In this document: piece after piece, positions 17,201 to 25,041 of the stretch
Layout of the letters: each line of letters opens with the position of its first letter
How positions within the stretch are numbered: the stretch's first letter is position 1
Source: Lewinellaceae bacterium
Lineage (GTDB): Bacteria > Bacteroidota > Bacteroidia > Chitinophagales > Saprospiraceae
Assembly: GCA_020636405.1 (NCBI GenBank)
Contig: JACJXW010000004.1
Span: 930,001-994,000, forward strand
Reading direction: 5' to 3'
Length of the DNA: 64,000 nt
The notes under the pieces: generated by a model
Told to the model about the DNA's origin: nothing
The model's input: only the letters and a program-made list of their open reading frames with translations
Database searches by the model: none
Program-made: the position numbers and the translations under genes

Positions 17201-17830
17201 TTAAAACATATAGATCCCCCGGATGGTCACCGTACGCCCGATCCAGCGGCCGGATTGCTGGCCGGGCAGCGGGCTGGGCTCGTTGCCGTCGCTGACGAGC
17301 AGGTTGTTGAGCCAGCGGGACCATTGGATATTAAGGCCGAGGTTTTCCTGGAAGAAGAACGTTCCTCCCAGGATGATGGAGAAGAGGTTGTCCTGTAAAG
17401 GATAGGACTCGGTCGCATCCTCGCCGGTATAGTCGATGATCTCCGCATTGATCACCCGGGCATAGGATACCCCCGCGCTGGCCTGGATCTTCCAGTCCTG
17501 AAAGTGGACCATGACCGGAGCTTCCACCAGGTTGAGGCGGATCTTATCAAAGGCGGAGGCAGGGTTGTCCAGCTTGTGGCGGCTGGCCCCCTGCTGGGCA
17601 AAGAGCATCTCCAGGCTCAGCCGCCAGCGGTCGGTCAGTATGGCGTCGACGCGCCCGCCGACATTGACGCCGATCTTGTTGAACCCGGTGAGGTCATCCC
17701 CATCTACCTGGGAAAGATTGAAACCAGCGACTACCCCGGCTTCGAAGCGGCGTTCAGGGCCGGTACTCTGGGCTTGAAGCGCGAGGGTGAAAAAGAGAAA
17801 AATCACTATGAGTTGAAGCCTGGAATTCAT
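17201..17830 (-). CDS. PorT-like outer-membrane beta-barrel protein
   Basis: The 209-residue protein has a signal peptide (M-N-S-R-L-Q-L-I-V-I-F-L-F-F-T-L-A-L-Q-A-Q) and the pattern of the porin/PorT outer-membrane barrel family: G-V-V-A-G-F-N-L-S-Q-V-D-G-D at the first strand, a Y/F-rich set of amphipathic strands, and a C-terminal strand ending in I-R-G-I-Y-M-F, the aromatic terminus read by the BAM machinery. Function within the family is unassigned. Its upstream region is occupied by repeats beginning 13 nt before the ATG. Confidence 0.85.
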   Translation of the reverse strand: MNSRLQLIVIFLFFTLALQAQSTGPERRFEAGVVAGFNLSQVDGDDLTGFNKIGVNVGGRVDAILTDRWRLSLEMLFAQQGASRHKLDNPASAFDKIRLNLVEAPVMVHFQDWKIQASAGVSYARVINAEIIDYTGEDATESYPLQDNLFSIILGGTFFFQENLGLNIQWSRWLNNLLVSDGNEPSPLPGQQSGRWIGRTVTIRGIYMF

Positions 17831-17842
17831 ATCTGGGTATTT

Positions 17843-17974
17843 TTCGTTATTCGTTATTCGTTATTCGTCTCCGCCCGCCGTAGCTTCATGCGAAGGCGGG
17901 GATTCGTCTCCGCCCGCCGTAGCTTTCTCCGCCCGCCGTAGCCTCGGCGAAGGTGATAGCAGAGGCGGGGATTC
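17843..17974. repeat. Composite repeat: heptamer TTCGTTA x3 and three copies of CTCCGCCCGCCGTAGC
   Basis: Three heptamers (17843-17863) run into three copies of a 16-nt GC-rich unit (17869-17884, 17908-17923, 17927-17942). Two are followed by a complementary GGCGGGG segment, so CCGCC...GGCGG hairpins can form. It fills much of the 386-nt gap between the divergent barrel gene and the small gene at 18217. The remaining part holds the latter's promoter. Confidence 0.85.
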
Positions 17975-18163
17975 ATCAAGGATGCTGTCATCGGCCCAAA
18001 ATTAACAAATTTGGATGGGCTTCCGCTTTGCAAACCGGGAATTGAAAATATAACGCAAGAGCGGAGACAAATGTATGGCCGTGCCCTGTAACTTTTGCAA
18101 CCCTCTGGCATTATGGGTTCACTTGCACATTCATGAGATCCACTTTGCGCGCCTCTCTGTTTT

Positions 18164-18195
18164 TTTGTTTATCATCCCACCAGGCACTATCTTTG
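18164..18195 (+). promoter_or_regulatory. Bacteroidetes promoter (TTTG - 20 nt - TATCTTTG)
   Basis: TTTG at 18164-18167 and TATCTTTG at 18188-18195 match both consensus boxes with 20-nt spacing. The ATG at 18217 follows by 21 nt. This is one of the best promoter matches in the window and fixes the start of the next gene. Confidence 0.85.
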
Positions 18196-18216
18196 TCCCG
18201 GCCAAATGCCCATCTT

Positions 18217-18498
18217 ATGTTCAAATATACACGTCATAGCCTGAAGAAGTTGGAATCCTTGCTCGAAGAGCTCGAATACACCGTGCGTTACGAAAAGGGC
18301 AACTTTAATTCCGGTTATTGTATCGTCGAGAACCGGAAGGTGGCGGTGATCAATAAGTTTTTTGACACGGAAGGGCGCATCAACTGCCTGATCGATATTC
18401 TCGGTAAGATGGAAGTGCCCGTAGAACAGCTCAGCGAGCCATCGGCACGCTTCTTCAAAATGATCAATGAGTTGTCAGAGAGTGAGGAGGAGGAGTGA
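18217..18498 (+). CDS. Conserved-looking small cytoplasmic protein, unknown
   Basis: The 93-residue product starts M-F-K-Y-T-R-H-S-L-K-K and is charged, with a helical N-terminal third, a strand-rich middle (R-Y-E-K-G-N-F-N-S-G-Y-C-I-V-E-N-R-K-V-A) and an acidic C-terminus ending in E-E-E-E. No signal, membrane segment or known family was recognised. The open frame extends upstream to 18133, but that would place the start before the promoter. A repeat hairpin separates it from the metallo-hydrolase gene 97 nt downstream, with which it is probably co-transcribed. Confidence 0.75.
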   Translation: MFKYTRHSLKKLESLLEELEYTVRYEKGNFNSGYCIVENRKVAVINKFFDTEGRINCLIDILGKMEVPVEQLSEPSARFFKMINELSESEEEE

Positions 18499-18508
18499 GC
18501 CCACTTTG

Positions 18509-18583
18509 GATTTATGATGTTTGATTTATGATGTTTGATTTGCGATGTGCGATGGCGCTTTCTGGCAAATCGCACATCGCAAA
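18509..18583. repeat. 14-mer word array (GATTTATGATGTTT) ending in a perfect 15-bp hairpin
   Basis: Two identical 14-nt units (18509-18536) lead into TTTGCGATGTGCGAT (18539-18553), which is the exact complement of 18569-18583 across a 15-nt loop. It sits between two co-directional genes and ends 12 nt before the next start codon. Confidence 0.85.
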
Positions 18584-18595
18584 TTGCATAACCTA

Positions 18596-19369
18596 TTGGA
18601 GATCATCTTAACTGGAACGGGAACCTCACAGGGCGTGCCGGTGATCGGCTGCGACTGCGAAGTTTGTACCTCAATGGATGAGCGGGATAAACGCCTTCGC
18701 ACGGCTGCCCTCATCTGTTATGGCGATCGGCGTATCGCTATTGATTGCGGCCCTGATTTCCGTCAGCAAATGCTGCGCACCGGCACTAAGAACCTGGATG
18801 CCATCCTGCTTACTCACGAACACAACGACCACATCATCGGTATGGATGATGTACGGCCCTTCAATTTTCAAAACTGGACGGACATGCCGGTCTATTGTAC
18901 GCCCCGCGTACAGCAGTCTCTGCGCCAGCGATTTTCTTATGTGTTTGCTTCCGAGAACCGCTATCCGGGGGCTCCGATGGTGCAGTTGCATTCCATTTCG
19001 AAAGACAGCCCTTTCGAGGTTGCCGGCATGAAGGTACAACCCGTTGAAGTGATGCATGGCAAAATGCCGGTCCTTGGTTTTCGCATCCACGACTTTGCCT
19101 ACTTAACTGATGTACGGTCAATCGCTCCTGCAGAGCTCGAAAAACTGGATGGTATTCGCTTTCTGGTCCTCAGTGCCCTGCACCGGAAGGAGCACCACTC
19201 GCATCTCAATCTGGATCAGGCGCTGGAGCTGGCCGCGCAGCTTGGCCCTGAACAGGCCTTCCTGACCCATATCAGCCACCGCATGGGCCGGCATGAGGAT
19301 GTGCAGCGAGAGTTGCCGGAAAATGTTATTTTGGGCTACGACGGACTGAGGATCAGTTGTGATGTTTGA
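18596..19369 (+). CDS. PhnP-like metallo-beta-lactamase-fold hydrolase
   Basis: The 257-residue protein is of the PhnP/cyclic phosphodiesterase type of metallo-beta-lactamase fold. It opens with I-L-T-G-T-G-T-S-Q-G-V-P and the Cys pair C-D-C-E-V-C that binds a structural zinc in PhnP. The metal motif is T-H-E-H-N-D-H-I-I-G, with later ligands in V-M-H-G and T-H-I-S-H. I place the start at TTG 18596 because relatives begin just before the I-I-L-T-G-T-G strand. An in-frame ATG at 18545 exists, but it lies inside the loop and arm of the repeat hairpin and adds non-family residues. The stop codon is part of a repeat word. Substrate unknown. Confidence 0.85.
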   Translation: MEIILTGTGTSQGVPVIGCDCEVCTSMDERDKRLRTAALICYGDRRIAIDCGPDFRQQMLRTGTKNLDAILLTHEHNDHIIGMDDVRPFNFQNWTDMPVYCTPRVQQSLRQRFSYVFASENRYPGAPMVQLHSISKDSPFEVAGMKVQPVEVMHGKMPVLGFRIHDFAYLTDVRSIAPAELEKLDGIRFLVLSALHRKEHHSHLNLDQALELAAQLGPEQAFLTHISHRMGRHEDVQRELPENVILGYDGLRISCDV

Positions 19370-19461
19370 TGTTTGAATTAGAATGCCTGATTTGCCGTCA
19401 GGAGCTCAACGGCATGCAGGGCGCCATACACACATCGAAAATCGAAAATCATAAAAATCGA
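19361..19461. repeat. Degenerate word array (GATGTTT forward, ATCGAAA reverse) around a small hairpin
   Basis: Forward words GATGTTTGATGTTTG start inside the metallo-hydrolase stop codon. About 70 nt later come reverse-type words (CATCGAAAATCGAAAATC). A short GCCTGATTTGCCGTC region lies between. The words are related to the 14-mer family at 18.5 and 21.4 kb but more diverged. Confidence 0.6.
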
Positions 19462-19483
19462 CCCTCCAGAAAAAAATGATTCG

Positions 19484-20326
19484 ATGGTTTACAGATACTT
19501 ACCTTTTTTTGCGATCCTGCTTACCCTCTCCGCTTGCCAGAGCGGCGTTCCTGAAGGGCCTCCTATCCCCCCTCATCAGGAAGATTGGGCGGTTTTTCTG
19601 CGGGAGGCGGATTCCGGGCCTTCCGTCATCACCATTGACCTGGGCTGGGAGAGGGTAGCTCCATTGGAACACCACAGCCGGCTGATGGCCATAAGCGTAT
19701 TGGCAGAGGAGGAACTTCCTTCCGGCTTCCCTAATGAGAAGGAGATCGGCATTGCCAATAGGCTGCAGGATCAACTCATCCGTGCGCTGGAAAAACCAGG
19801 ACAGGGCATCTTTGTGGGCAGTATTACTAGTTTCGGCCAAAAATCTTTCTTTTTTTATCTGAATGACAGCCGGGATGCAGAACGCATCGCCGGACAGGTG
19901 CTGGTGGGCTTTAAGTCCCGCAAAGCCGATCAGGAGCTGCGCAATGATGCAGACTGGGCCGGCTATTTCAATATTCTTTTTCCTACTGCCCGGGAACTGG
20001 CTGAGGTCCAGAATGAAAGAGTGCTGCAAAGCCTGCAACAGGCAGGCGACGCCCTCCTGCAGCCCCGCCCGATCGACCATTGGGCCCACTTTTCTACCAT
20101 GGCACAGCGGGATAGCTTCCTGCGGGAGGCTCAGTCCGAGGGGTTTGATCTGGGAGAAATGAACGTGCAGGCAGAAGGCAGTGAAAACCCTTACTTGTTG
20201 CGCATCGTTCGGGAAGATAGTATTCACATTCCTTATATCCACGACCTGACCTGGAGCCTGCGCCAGAAAGTAGAAAAGTATAAGGGTACCTACGAAGGTT
20301 GGGAAACGGTTGTGGCCCGGGAGTAA
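19484..20326 (+). CDS. Lipoprotein with DUF695 and RraB-like domains
   Basis: The 280-residue product has a lipoprotein signal (lipobox L-S-A-C18), a DUF695-like domain (about 35-180, with W-A-V-F-L-R-E-A-D-S-G-P-S-V-I-T near its start) and a C-terminal RraB-like domain (about 195-278: H-W-A-H-F, a G-F-D-L turn, T-W-S-L-R-Q-K-V and the closing Y-E-G-W-E). RraB in Escherichia coli inhibits RNase E in the cytoplasm, but here the domain would be exported and lipid-anchored, so that function cannot be assumed. It is followed 115 nt later by a SPOR-domain gene in the same direction. Confidence 0.75.
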   Translation: MVYRYLPFFAILLTLSACQSGVPEGPPIPPHQEDWAVFLREADSGPSVITIDLGWERVAPLEHHSRLMAISVLAEEELPSGFPNEKEIGIANRLQDQLIRALEKPGQGIFVGSITSFGQKSFFFYLNDSRDAERIAGQVLVGFKSRKADQELRNDADWAGYFNILFPTARELAEVQNERVLQSLQQAGDALLQPRPIDHWAHFSTMAQRDSFLREAQSEGFDLGEMNVQAEGSENPYLLRIVREDSIHIPYIHDLTWSLRQKVEKYKGTYEGWETVVARE

Positions 20327-20441
20327 CATTCCCAGAAAAAAATACTTATTTTAAAGCCGGAACGTTTAATCGGTATGAAGGAGGAGGGTTAAGCGCCCAT
20401 TCCTGGCCCTTCAATACCCTGTACCAAACCATAAAAAGGAT

Positions 20442-21113
20442 ATGTCACGACTGGATTATGTTACCATTGCCATCGTTGCTGTCTGTATAGCAGCGCTCGT
20501 TTACCTCATCTACATGACAACCAACCTGCTCGGCGATTCCGGTGAACCGGAAAGCACCACCGAAACCACTCAGCCCGCTACAAGTAGTGAAGATGTGGAA
20601 GATGATACCTACTATTTTAACGATGAAGGCAGGATCGCGGGTGATGAGCAGAGTGGGGGACAGCCGGACGCCGGCTCCACCGACTCCAATGGGTCTTCGG
20701 ATTACGATTATCAGACGGCAGACAACCTGGATAAGAGTGGGAACGCTTCCTCCGGCTCAAAGGCCACCCGTACACCAGATGAGTTGGACTCGGGCAGCAG
20801 CATAGCGGAAGAAAGCTATACCACGAAAGGAAATACCTCGGCCTCCTCTGGCTCGGCAAGTACCAGCAGCAATACCAGAAGCAGTACCGGCGAGTATATG
20901 GTTATGGCGGGCACTTTTACCGTCAAAGCTTATGCTCAGGATATGGAAAAAAAATTGCGAAGCCTCGGATACAATAATGTCGAATTGGAACCCTTCGACC
21001 AGGGAAAATATACGGTAGTGCTGGTCGATCGTTTCAGTTCCATCGACGAGGCTAAGTCCCTGGCCAGTGAACTGAAGGGCAAAGGAATCGATTCTTATGT
21101 GAAGCGTAAATAA
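20442..21113 (+). CDS. SPOR-domain membrane protein
   Basis: The 223-residue protein has one N-terminal membrane helix (about 7-26), a long Ser/Thr/Gly/Asp-rich disordered linker (about 33-147) and a C-terminal SPOR domain (about 150-223, Y-M-V-M-A-G-T-F-T-V-K-A-Y-A). SPOR domains bind peptidoglycan with denuded glycan strands at division septa, so a role in cell division or wall remodelling in the periplasm is likely. An A-rich GGAT lies just before the ATG. It ends a + strand gene run; a palindromic word array follows. Confidence 0.9.
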   Translation: MSRLDYVTIAIVAVCIAALVYLIYMTTNLLGDSGEPESTTETTQPATSSEDVEDDTYYFNDEGRIAGDEQSGGQPDAGSTDSNGSSDYDYQTADNLDKSGNASSGSKATRTPDELDSGSSIAEESYTTKGNTSASSGSASTSSNTRSSTGEYMVMAGTFTVKAYAQDMEKKLRSLGYNNVELEPFDQGKYTVVLVDRFSSIDEAKSLASELKGKGIDSYVKRK

Positions 21114-21435
21114 GGTATGCCCAAAGGTATTCCTCGAAGCTGTCTCAAAAGCGGCGTGCCAGCGGAAAGCGCAGTGTCGGTATTCCCGAGTGTTCTGCGC
21201 CCCGGCGCGAAACTTTCATCAGCGGCCTTCAGTTGGCGCCCCCTTCTGAGGCAGCCTCAGGAAATGCTCTCCGCGAGGAAATATTCCGGCTTTTCCGGAG
21301 AAATGAGGAGTTGCTTGCACCCGAGTCCTGCGAATCAGGGGCTCAATGGCGGCCGATGGAGGCAGGGGTCGAGGGTGCAGCAGGTGGGGTGAAAACGGAA
21401 GTACTTTTTGTGCTGCTTTAGCAGGCCGCCTTTCT

Positions 21436-21547
21436 GATTTGCGATGTTTGATTTATGATGTTTGATTTTCGATGTAGGGCGAGCGGGAGGACTGCTCCCA
21501 AAGAGGGCCATCAAAAATCGCACATCGCACGTCAAAAATCGCACATT
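21436..21547. repeat. Inverted 14-mer word array between convergent genes
   Basis: Three forward units related to GATTTATGATGTTT (21436-21477) face reverse units of the type ATCAAAAATCGCAC (21510-21547), forming a long imperfect hairpin. It shares its word with the array at 18.5 kb. The flanking parts of the 609-nt gap (21114-21722) show no convincing gene, tRNA or other signal. Confidence 0.8.
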
Positions 21548-21722
21548 TCTCCGTACCAAAAGTATCGTATAAGCTGTCTGATGTTTTGTCCCCCGGCCCT
21601 TTCAGGGCTCTTTAACCCCTGATTCGAATGACTCATGTTTGGCCGGTGTCGGGGTTTCAACCGCAGGACACATTCGCCATTTCAAAGATCCGGGATGACT
21701 TAGATTTCACTTAAGGTAGCGG

Positions 21723-22037
21723 TTAGCTATGCAGGCCGTATTCGTCCTTCCAGTCCAGCATGCCGCCCAGCAGGTTACGAACGACCTTGAAGCCGGCGCG
21801 TTCCATCAGTTGCTTCGCTACTCCACTGCGATTGCCGGACCGGCAGTACAAGATGATCTCGTCGTCCTGATGGGGCCTCAAAGCCTCGATCTTGTTGGGT
21901 AAGGTACCTAACGGGATCAGCTGCCCTCCGACGTTGAATTCCTGATGTTCATAGGGCTCCCGTACATCGATGAGGATGAAGTCATCCCCACGTTCTATCT
22001 TCTCTTTAAGCTCCTTTACATTGATGTCTTTGGCCAT
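21723..22037 (-). CDS. Single-domain rhodanese-like sulfurtransferase
   Basis: The 104-residue protein is one rhodanese domain with the active-site loop C65-R-S-G-N-R-S and the N-terminal I-D-V-R-E-P-Y-E-H signature. It transfers sulfane sulfur through a persulfide on C65 in the cytoplasm. Start at M-A-K-D-I-N-V; an upstream extension to 22097 is not family-like. It lies 108 nt downstream of a large secreted-protein gene, probably with separate expression. The acceptor is unknown. Confidence 0.93.
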   Translation of the reverse strand: MAKDINVKELKEKIERGDDFILIDVREPYEHQEFNVGGQLIPLGTLPNKIEALRPHQDDEIILYCRSGNRSGVAKQLMERAGFKVVRNLLGGMLDWKDEYGLHS

Positions 22038-22145
22038 TGCGCTCTGTTTTGATGCAAAAGTACAGGTATAGGCCTTAAATGGCAACCCCCTGGACAAGGA
22101 ATGATAGCAGGAATAAAGGAATATCAGTTCTTTCGATCCCGTCCG

Positions 22146-24716
22146 TTACTCTCTACCCGTCAGGATCACCTTGTATTGAGCCCAACCTTTAACCCCCATA
22201 CGGGAAACCCGCAGCAGGTAGAGGCCGCTTTCATACTGTTCTACGGGCAGCTGTGGCGGCATGGGCCCCTGGTGTAACAGTTGGCCCAGGCTATTGTAGA
22301 GTTCGATGTGAAAGTCTTCATACTGGCCTTCTGCCGGCAGGATGTTGAGGATGTCCCGGGCAGGGTTGGGAAATATTCTCAGTTGGAAGGGGGGCACGGC
22401 CACTTCATCGACAGCAGTTGGCCCCGGCGTCTCACTACCTACCACTGGACGTACCATGAGTGCGCCGGCCGGGACGGGAATGCCCAGGTCCGGGAAAGCT
22501 TTCCATTCATCGGTGCTATTTCTTTTAAAATAACTGAGGGCCTGTCCTTCGGGGGTGTTCTTATCCAAGCCGAAGGGAATACAATCGGTGAAGTTACAAT
22601 TGGTGAGTTGTTCCCATCCGATGTAGAAGTCGCCTGCCGGCAGGTATAGAGGGGCGAGATCGCCATTGGTGTTTGTCAGCGGGTAGGTGGTGAACCCCTG
22701 TAGGGTGTCCAGGGCCTGGTCGGGGTAGAAGGGGCGCAGGAAGTTCATTACGAACTCCGGTTCGTTGTCCAACTGGCCAACCCATACTTTCAGGTTGAAT
22801 TCCTGGTTGCTGACGTCACTGATCATGTGTGGGAAATGCATGCGGATGGCACGGAGGGTATCGTCGACGGTAGAAGTGAATTTTACCGCGATCTGATCAT
22901 CCTCCTGGGCGACCAGTGCGCTCTCGGCGGTGCCGTCGTCGTAGGCGAAATAGTTGGCGAAAACCGTCGTGGCGGATACCTGGTCATTGCGCAGCACAGC
23001 TTCATAACCAGGAGCCTGTTGCTGGGAGGCATTTTCCAGGCCGTAGGTAACGGTGAATAGGAGTTGCTCCGGGGCGTCAAAAACACCGCTTCTCATTTGG
23101 TTGAGGTAGCCGTTATAGGGCGTAGGCGTAAAGAGCGGGCCTCCCCGCAGGTCGTAGGTGCGTTGCTTGAATTCTCCGGAGGCGAAGTTGCGTTCCAGGC
23201 CGGAGGCGAAAAGGCTTACGTCGAACAATTCCACACCGGTCATTTGTTCTTCTACTCTGATAAAGGAAGGCTCTGCGTTGCGATCCCCGGACGACAGGTT
23301 ACGGGCATTCACTTCGATCAGAGGGGAAAGCTCCGCTTCCTCCACTCCTTTGAAATGGCGCCAGGGCATGCTGTTGTAGTTGCTCAGGATCGTCTGCGGA
23401 GCGCTGGTAAAGGTGATGTCATCGATGGCGTTGTTGGAGGCAAAACGGCTGAGCCGGATATAGTCAACCTGCCATATATTGTTGATGCCGTTGCGGTTGT
23501 TGTAGTTCGTAAGGCGGAACTGGAAAGCACCGTGTTTATACAGTGGAGGAATAGGGTAGGAGAAGAACCGGAATGGCGAGATCTCACCGGGCGCTACCGG
23601 GAAGCTGTCTACCGTGATTACTGCGAACTCGTCCCAGTCTCCATTGAAGTCTTTATACTCAAGCACCAGTTCGTCCTGTGGGCGGGGGCGTTCGCCCAAC
23701 CCTCCAGGCTGTACCCAGAAGGACAGGAACAGGTCCCCGGAGATAGACTGCAGGTCGAGATAAGTGGAGGTCAGCCGGTCGGCGGCTCCCAGGCCGCCGC
23801 CAAAGGGTTGCCCCTTCGGCCCCAGGCCGTCAAAGGTGACAATGCCTACCGAAGGCGGATTGACGCCAAACTCCCGGTTGACATAGGTATCGGCATCCAG
23901 CCAGAGTGAAGGGTCGGTCAGGAAACCCTCGTGAGAGAAGTCGTCCATGAACACTTCCCGGCCGCCTACCGCCAGCTTGATGGTATCCCGTTGTATGTTG
24001 AAAGCAAAATGGAAGGTATCACAAATCGCGAAAGTGTCGCACAGCACCAGGTAAACGGAGTCCACTCCGGCATAACGGCTGGCAGCGTAGTAGAAGCTTT
24101 CATCGACATCCACGTAGGTCGTGAAATAAAAGCGCTGGTCGCGCCCCTCGTAACGGTCCGGGGCGTCGATAAATTTATTGCAGGCCAGCGGGCCGGGCAA
24201 CAGAGAGGCCTGCCCCTGGGTTAATACCCGCTCCTCCGAATCCAGCCCGATGGTGGGCGGGAAGTAATGCTGGCCCCGGCGGCGCCCAACCACCGTAAAG
24301 GTGCCCTGCCGGCAACCCCCGGAAGCACAGTACTCCAATGTGAAGCTGTATTCTACCCCGACGATATCATCCGCGGCAGTGACCTGCAGGGAGTCATCGA
24401 CAATAGCCGTTGTTCCGATAGGGTTGCCATCACAATTGAGACAGCTTAACTGGCCGCCATCCCCGAGGCCTGTCGTATCAATATTGGTGTCGATGTAACG
24501 GGTCTCGCCGGCGTTGACGTAGGACTTTCCCTCCTGTTCCAGCATGCAGGCTCGTCCGGGGCCGCGGAAGGCCGGTTCCTGGCTTTCGGCCTGCGGGATA
24601 TCCTGGCCGGCGTAGAAACGTTGGAGGGTGCGGTTGCCCTGCAGCGGTACTTCAACCTGAGCAGACAGGGAGGGGTAAATGAGGACGAACAGTATCGAGT
24701 AGAATAGATGCTTCAT
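22146..24716 (-). CDS. Large secreted protein with T9SS type A sorting domain
   Basis: The 856-residue protein has a signal peptide (M-K-H-L-F-Y-S-I-L-F-V-L-I-Y-P-S-L-S-A-Q) and a C-terminal type IX secretion sorting domain starting L-R-I-F-P-N-P-A-R-D and ending in a basic strand. The middle part has jelly-roll-like segments (for example about 260-430, with F-L-S-F-W-V-Q-P-G) and a Cys-rich early part (A-C-M-L-E-Q, L-N-C-D-G-N, C-A-S-G-G-C). No catalytic motif was recognised. It should be exported and attached to or released from the cell surface. The start was chosen at the signal peptide; nine further upstream codons are possible. Confidence 0.85.
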   Translation of the reverse strand: MKHLFYSILFVLIYPSLSAQVEVPLQGNRTLQRFYAGQDIPQAESQEPAFRGPGRACMLEQEGKSYVNAGETRYIDTNIDTTGLGDGGQLSCLNCDGNPIGTTAIVDDSLQVTAADDIVGVEYSFTLEYCASGGCRQGTFTVVGRRRGQHYFPPTIGLDSEERVLTQGQASLLPGPLACNKFIDAPDRYEGRDQRFYFTTYVDVDESFYYAASRYAGVDSVYLVLCDTFAICDTFHFAFNIQRDTIKLAVGGREVFMDDFSHEGFLTDPSLWLDADTYVNREFGVNPPSVGIVTFDGLGPKGQPFGGGLGAADRLTSTYLDLQSISGDLFLSFWVQPGGLGERPRPQDELVLEYKDFNGDWDEFAVITVDSFPVAPGEISPFRFFSYPIPPLYKHGAFQFRLTNYNNRNGINNIWQVDYIRLSRFASNNAIDDITFTSAPQTILSNYNSMPWRHFKGVEEAELSPLIEVNARNLSSGDRNAEPSFIRVEEQMTGVELFDVSLFASGLERNFASGEFKQRTYDLRGGPLFTPTPYNGYLNQMRSGVFDAPEQLLFTVTYGLENASQQQAPGYEAVLRNDQVSATTVFANYFAYDDGTAESALVAQEDDQIAVKFTSTVDDTLRAIRMHFPHMISDVSNQEFNLKVWVGQLDNEPEFVMNFLRPFYPDQALDTLQGFTTYPLTNTNGDLAPLYLPAGDFYIGWEQLTNCNFTDCIPFGLDKNTPEGQALSYFKRNSTDEWKAFPDLGIPVPAGALMVRPVVGSETPGPTAVDEVAVPPFQLRIFPNPARDILNILPAEGQYEDFHIELYNSLGQLLHQGPMPPQLPVEQYESGLYLLRVSRMGVKGWAQYKVILTGRE

Positions 24717-24969
24717 CAGTTGATCTTTGTAAAAAAAACGCAAAGGCCAGCCAAACAGCTATGCCTTTGATTCAAGAACGAGCAAGTGCGTTTTTTGTTG
24801 CCCGCTGATCGAACTGCCAAAGGTAGGAAAAAGCATGGGGAAACGGCCTCCCGCCAGGCCTGTTCTGCGAATATCCCGGGCGCTTTTATGCACTCTTGCC
24901 GGCGGGAAGTATCCGTTGAGAAATAAAAATAAAGCAATATTAAATATCAAAAGTATATTTACTTGAATA

Positions 24970-25003
24970 AATTTTTAGGTTAATCTAAAAATTAATATTT
25001 TTG
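24970..25003 (+). promoter_or_regulatory. DtxR/MntR-like palindrome plus -7 box before the TonB receptor gene
   Basis: AATTTTTAG (24970-24978) and CTAAAAATT (24985-24993) are exact complements around GTTAAT, giving TTTTAGGTTAATCTAAAA, which resembles DtxR/IdeR-family metal-repressor sites (TTAGGTTA half-sites). TATTTTTG at 24996-25003 matches the Bacteroidetes -7 box, so a bound repressor would block the promoter. The rest of the 325-nt gap shows nothing else clear. Confidence 0.55.
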
Positions 25004-25041
25004 TAACCGGTCTCCGATTCACTAAATAGAAACTCCCAGCC

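Noticed and set aside
21117..21421. Frames of 91 and 62 residues in the gap after the SPOR gene
   Set aside because: They overlap each other in different frames, are Arg/Ser/Gly-rich and lack start signals; probably chance.
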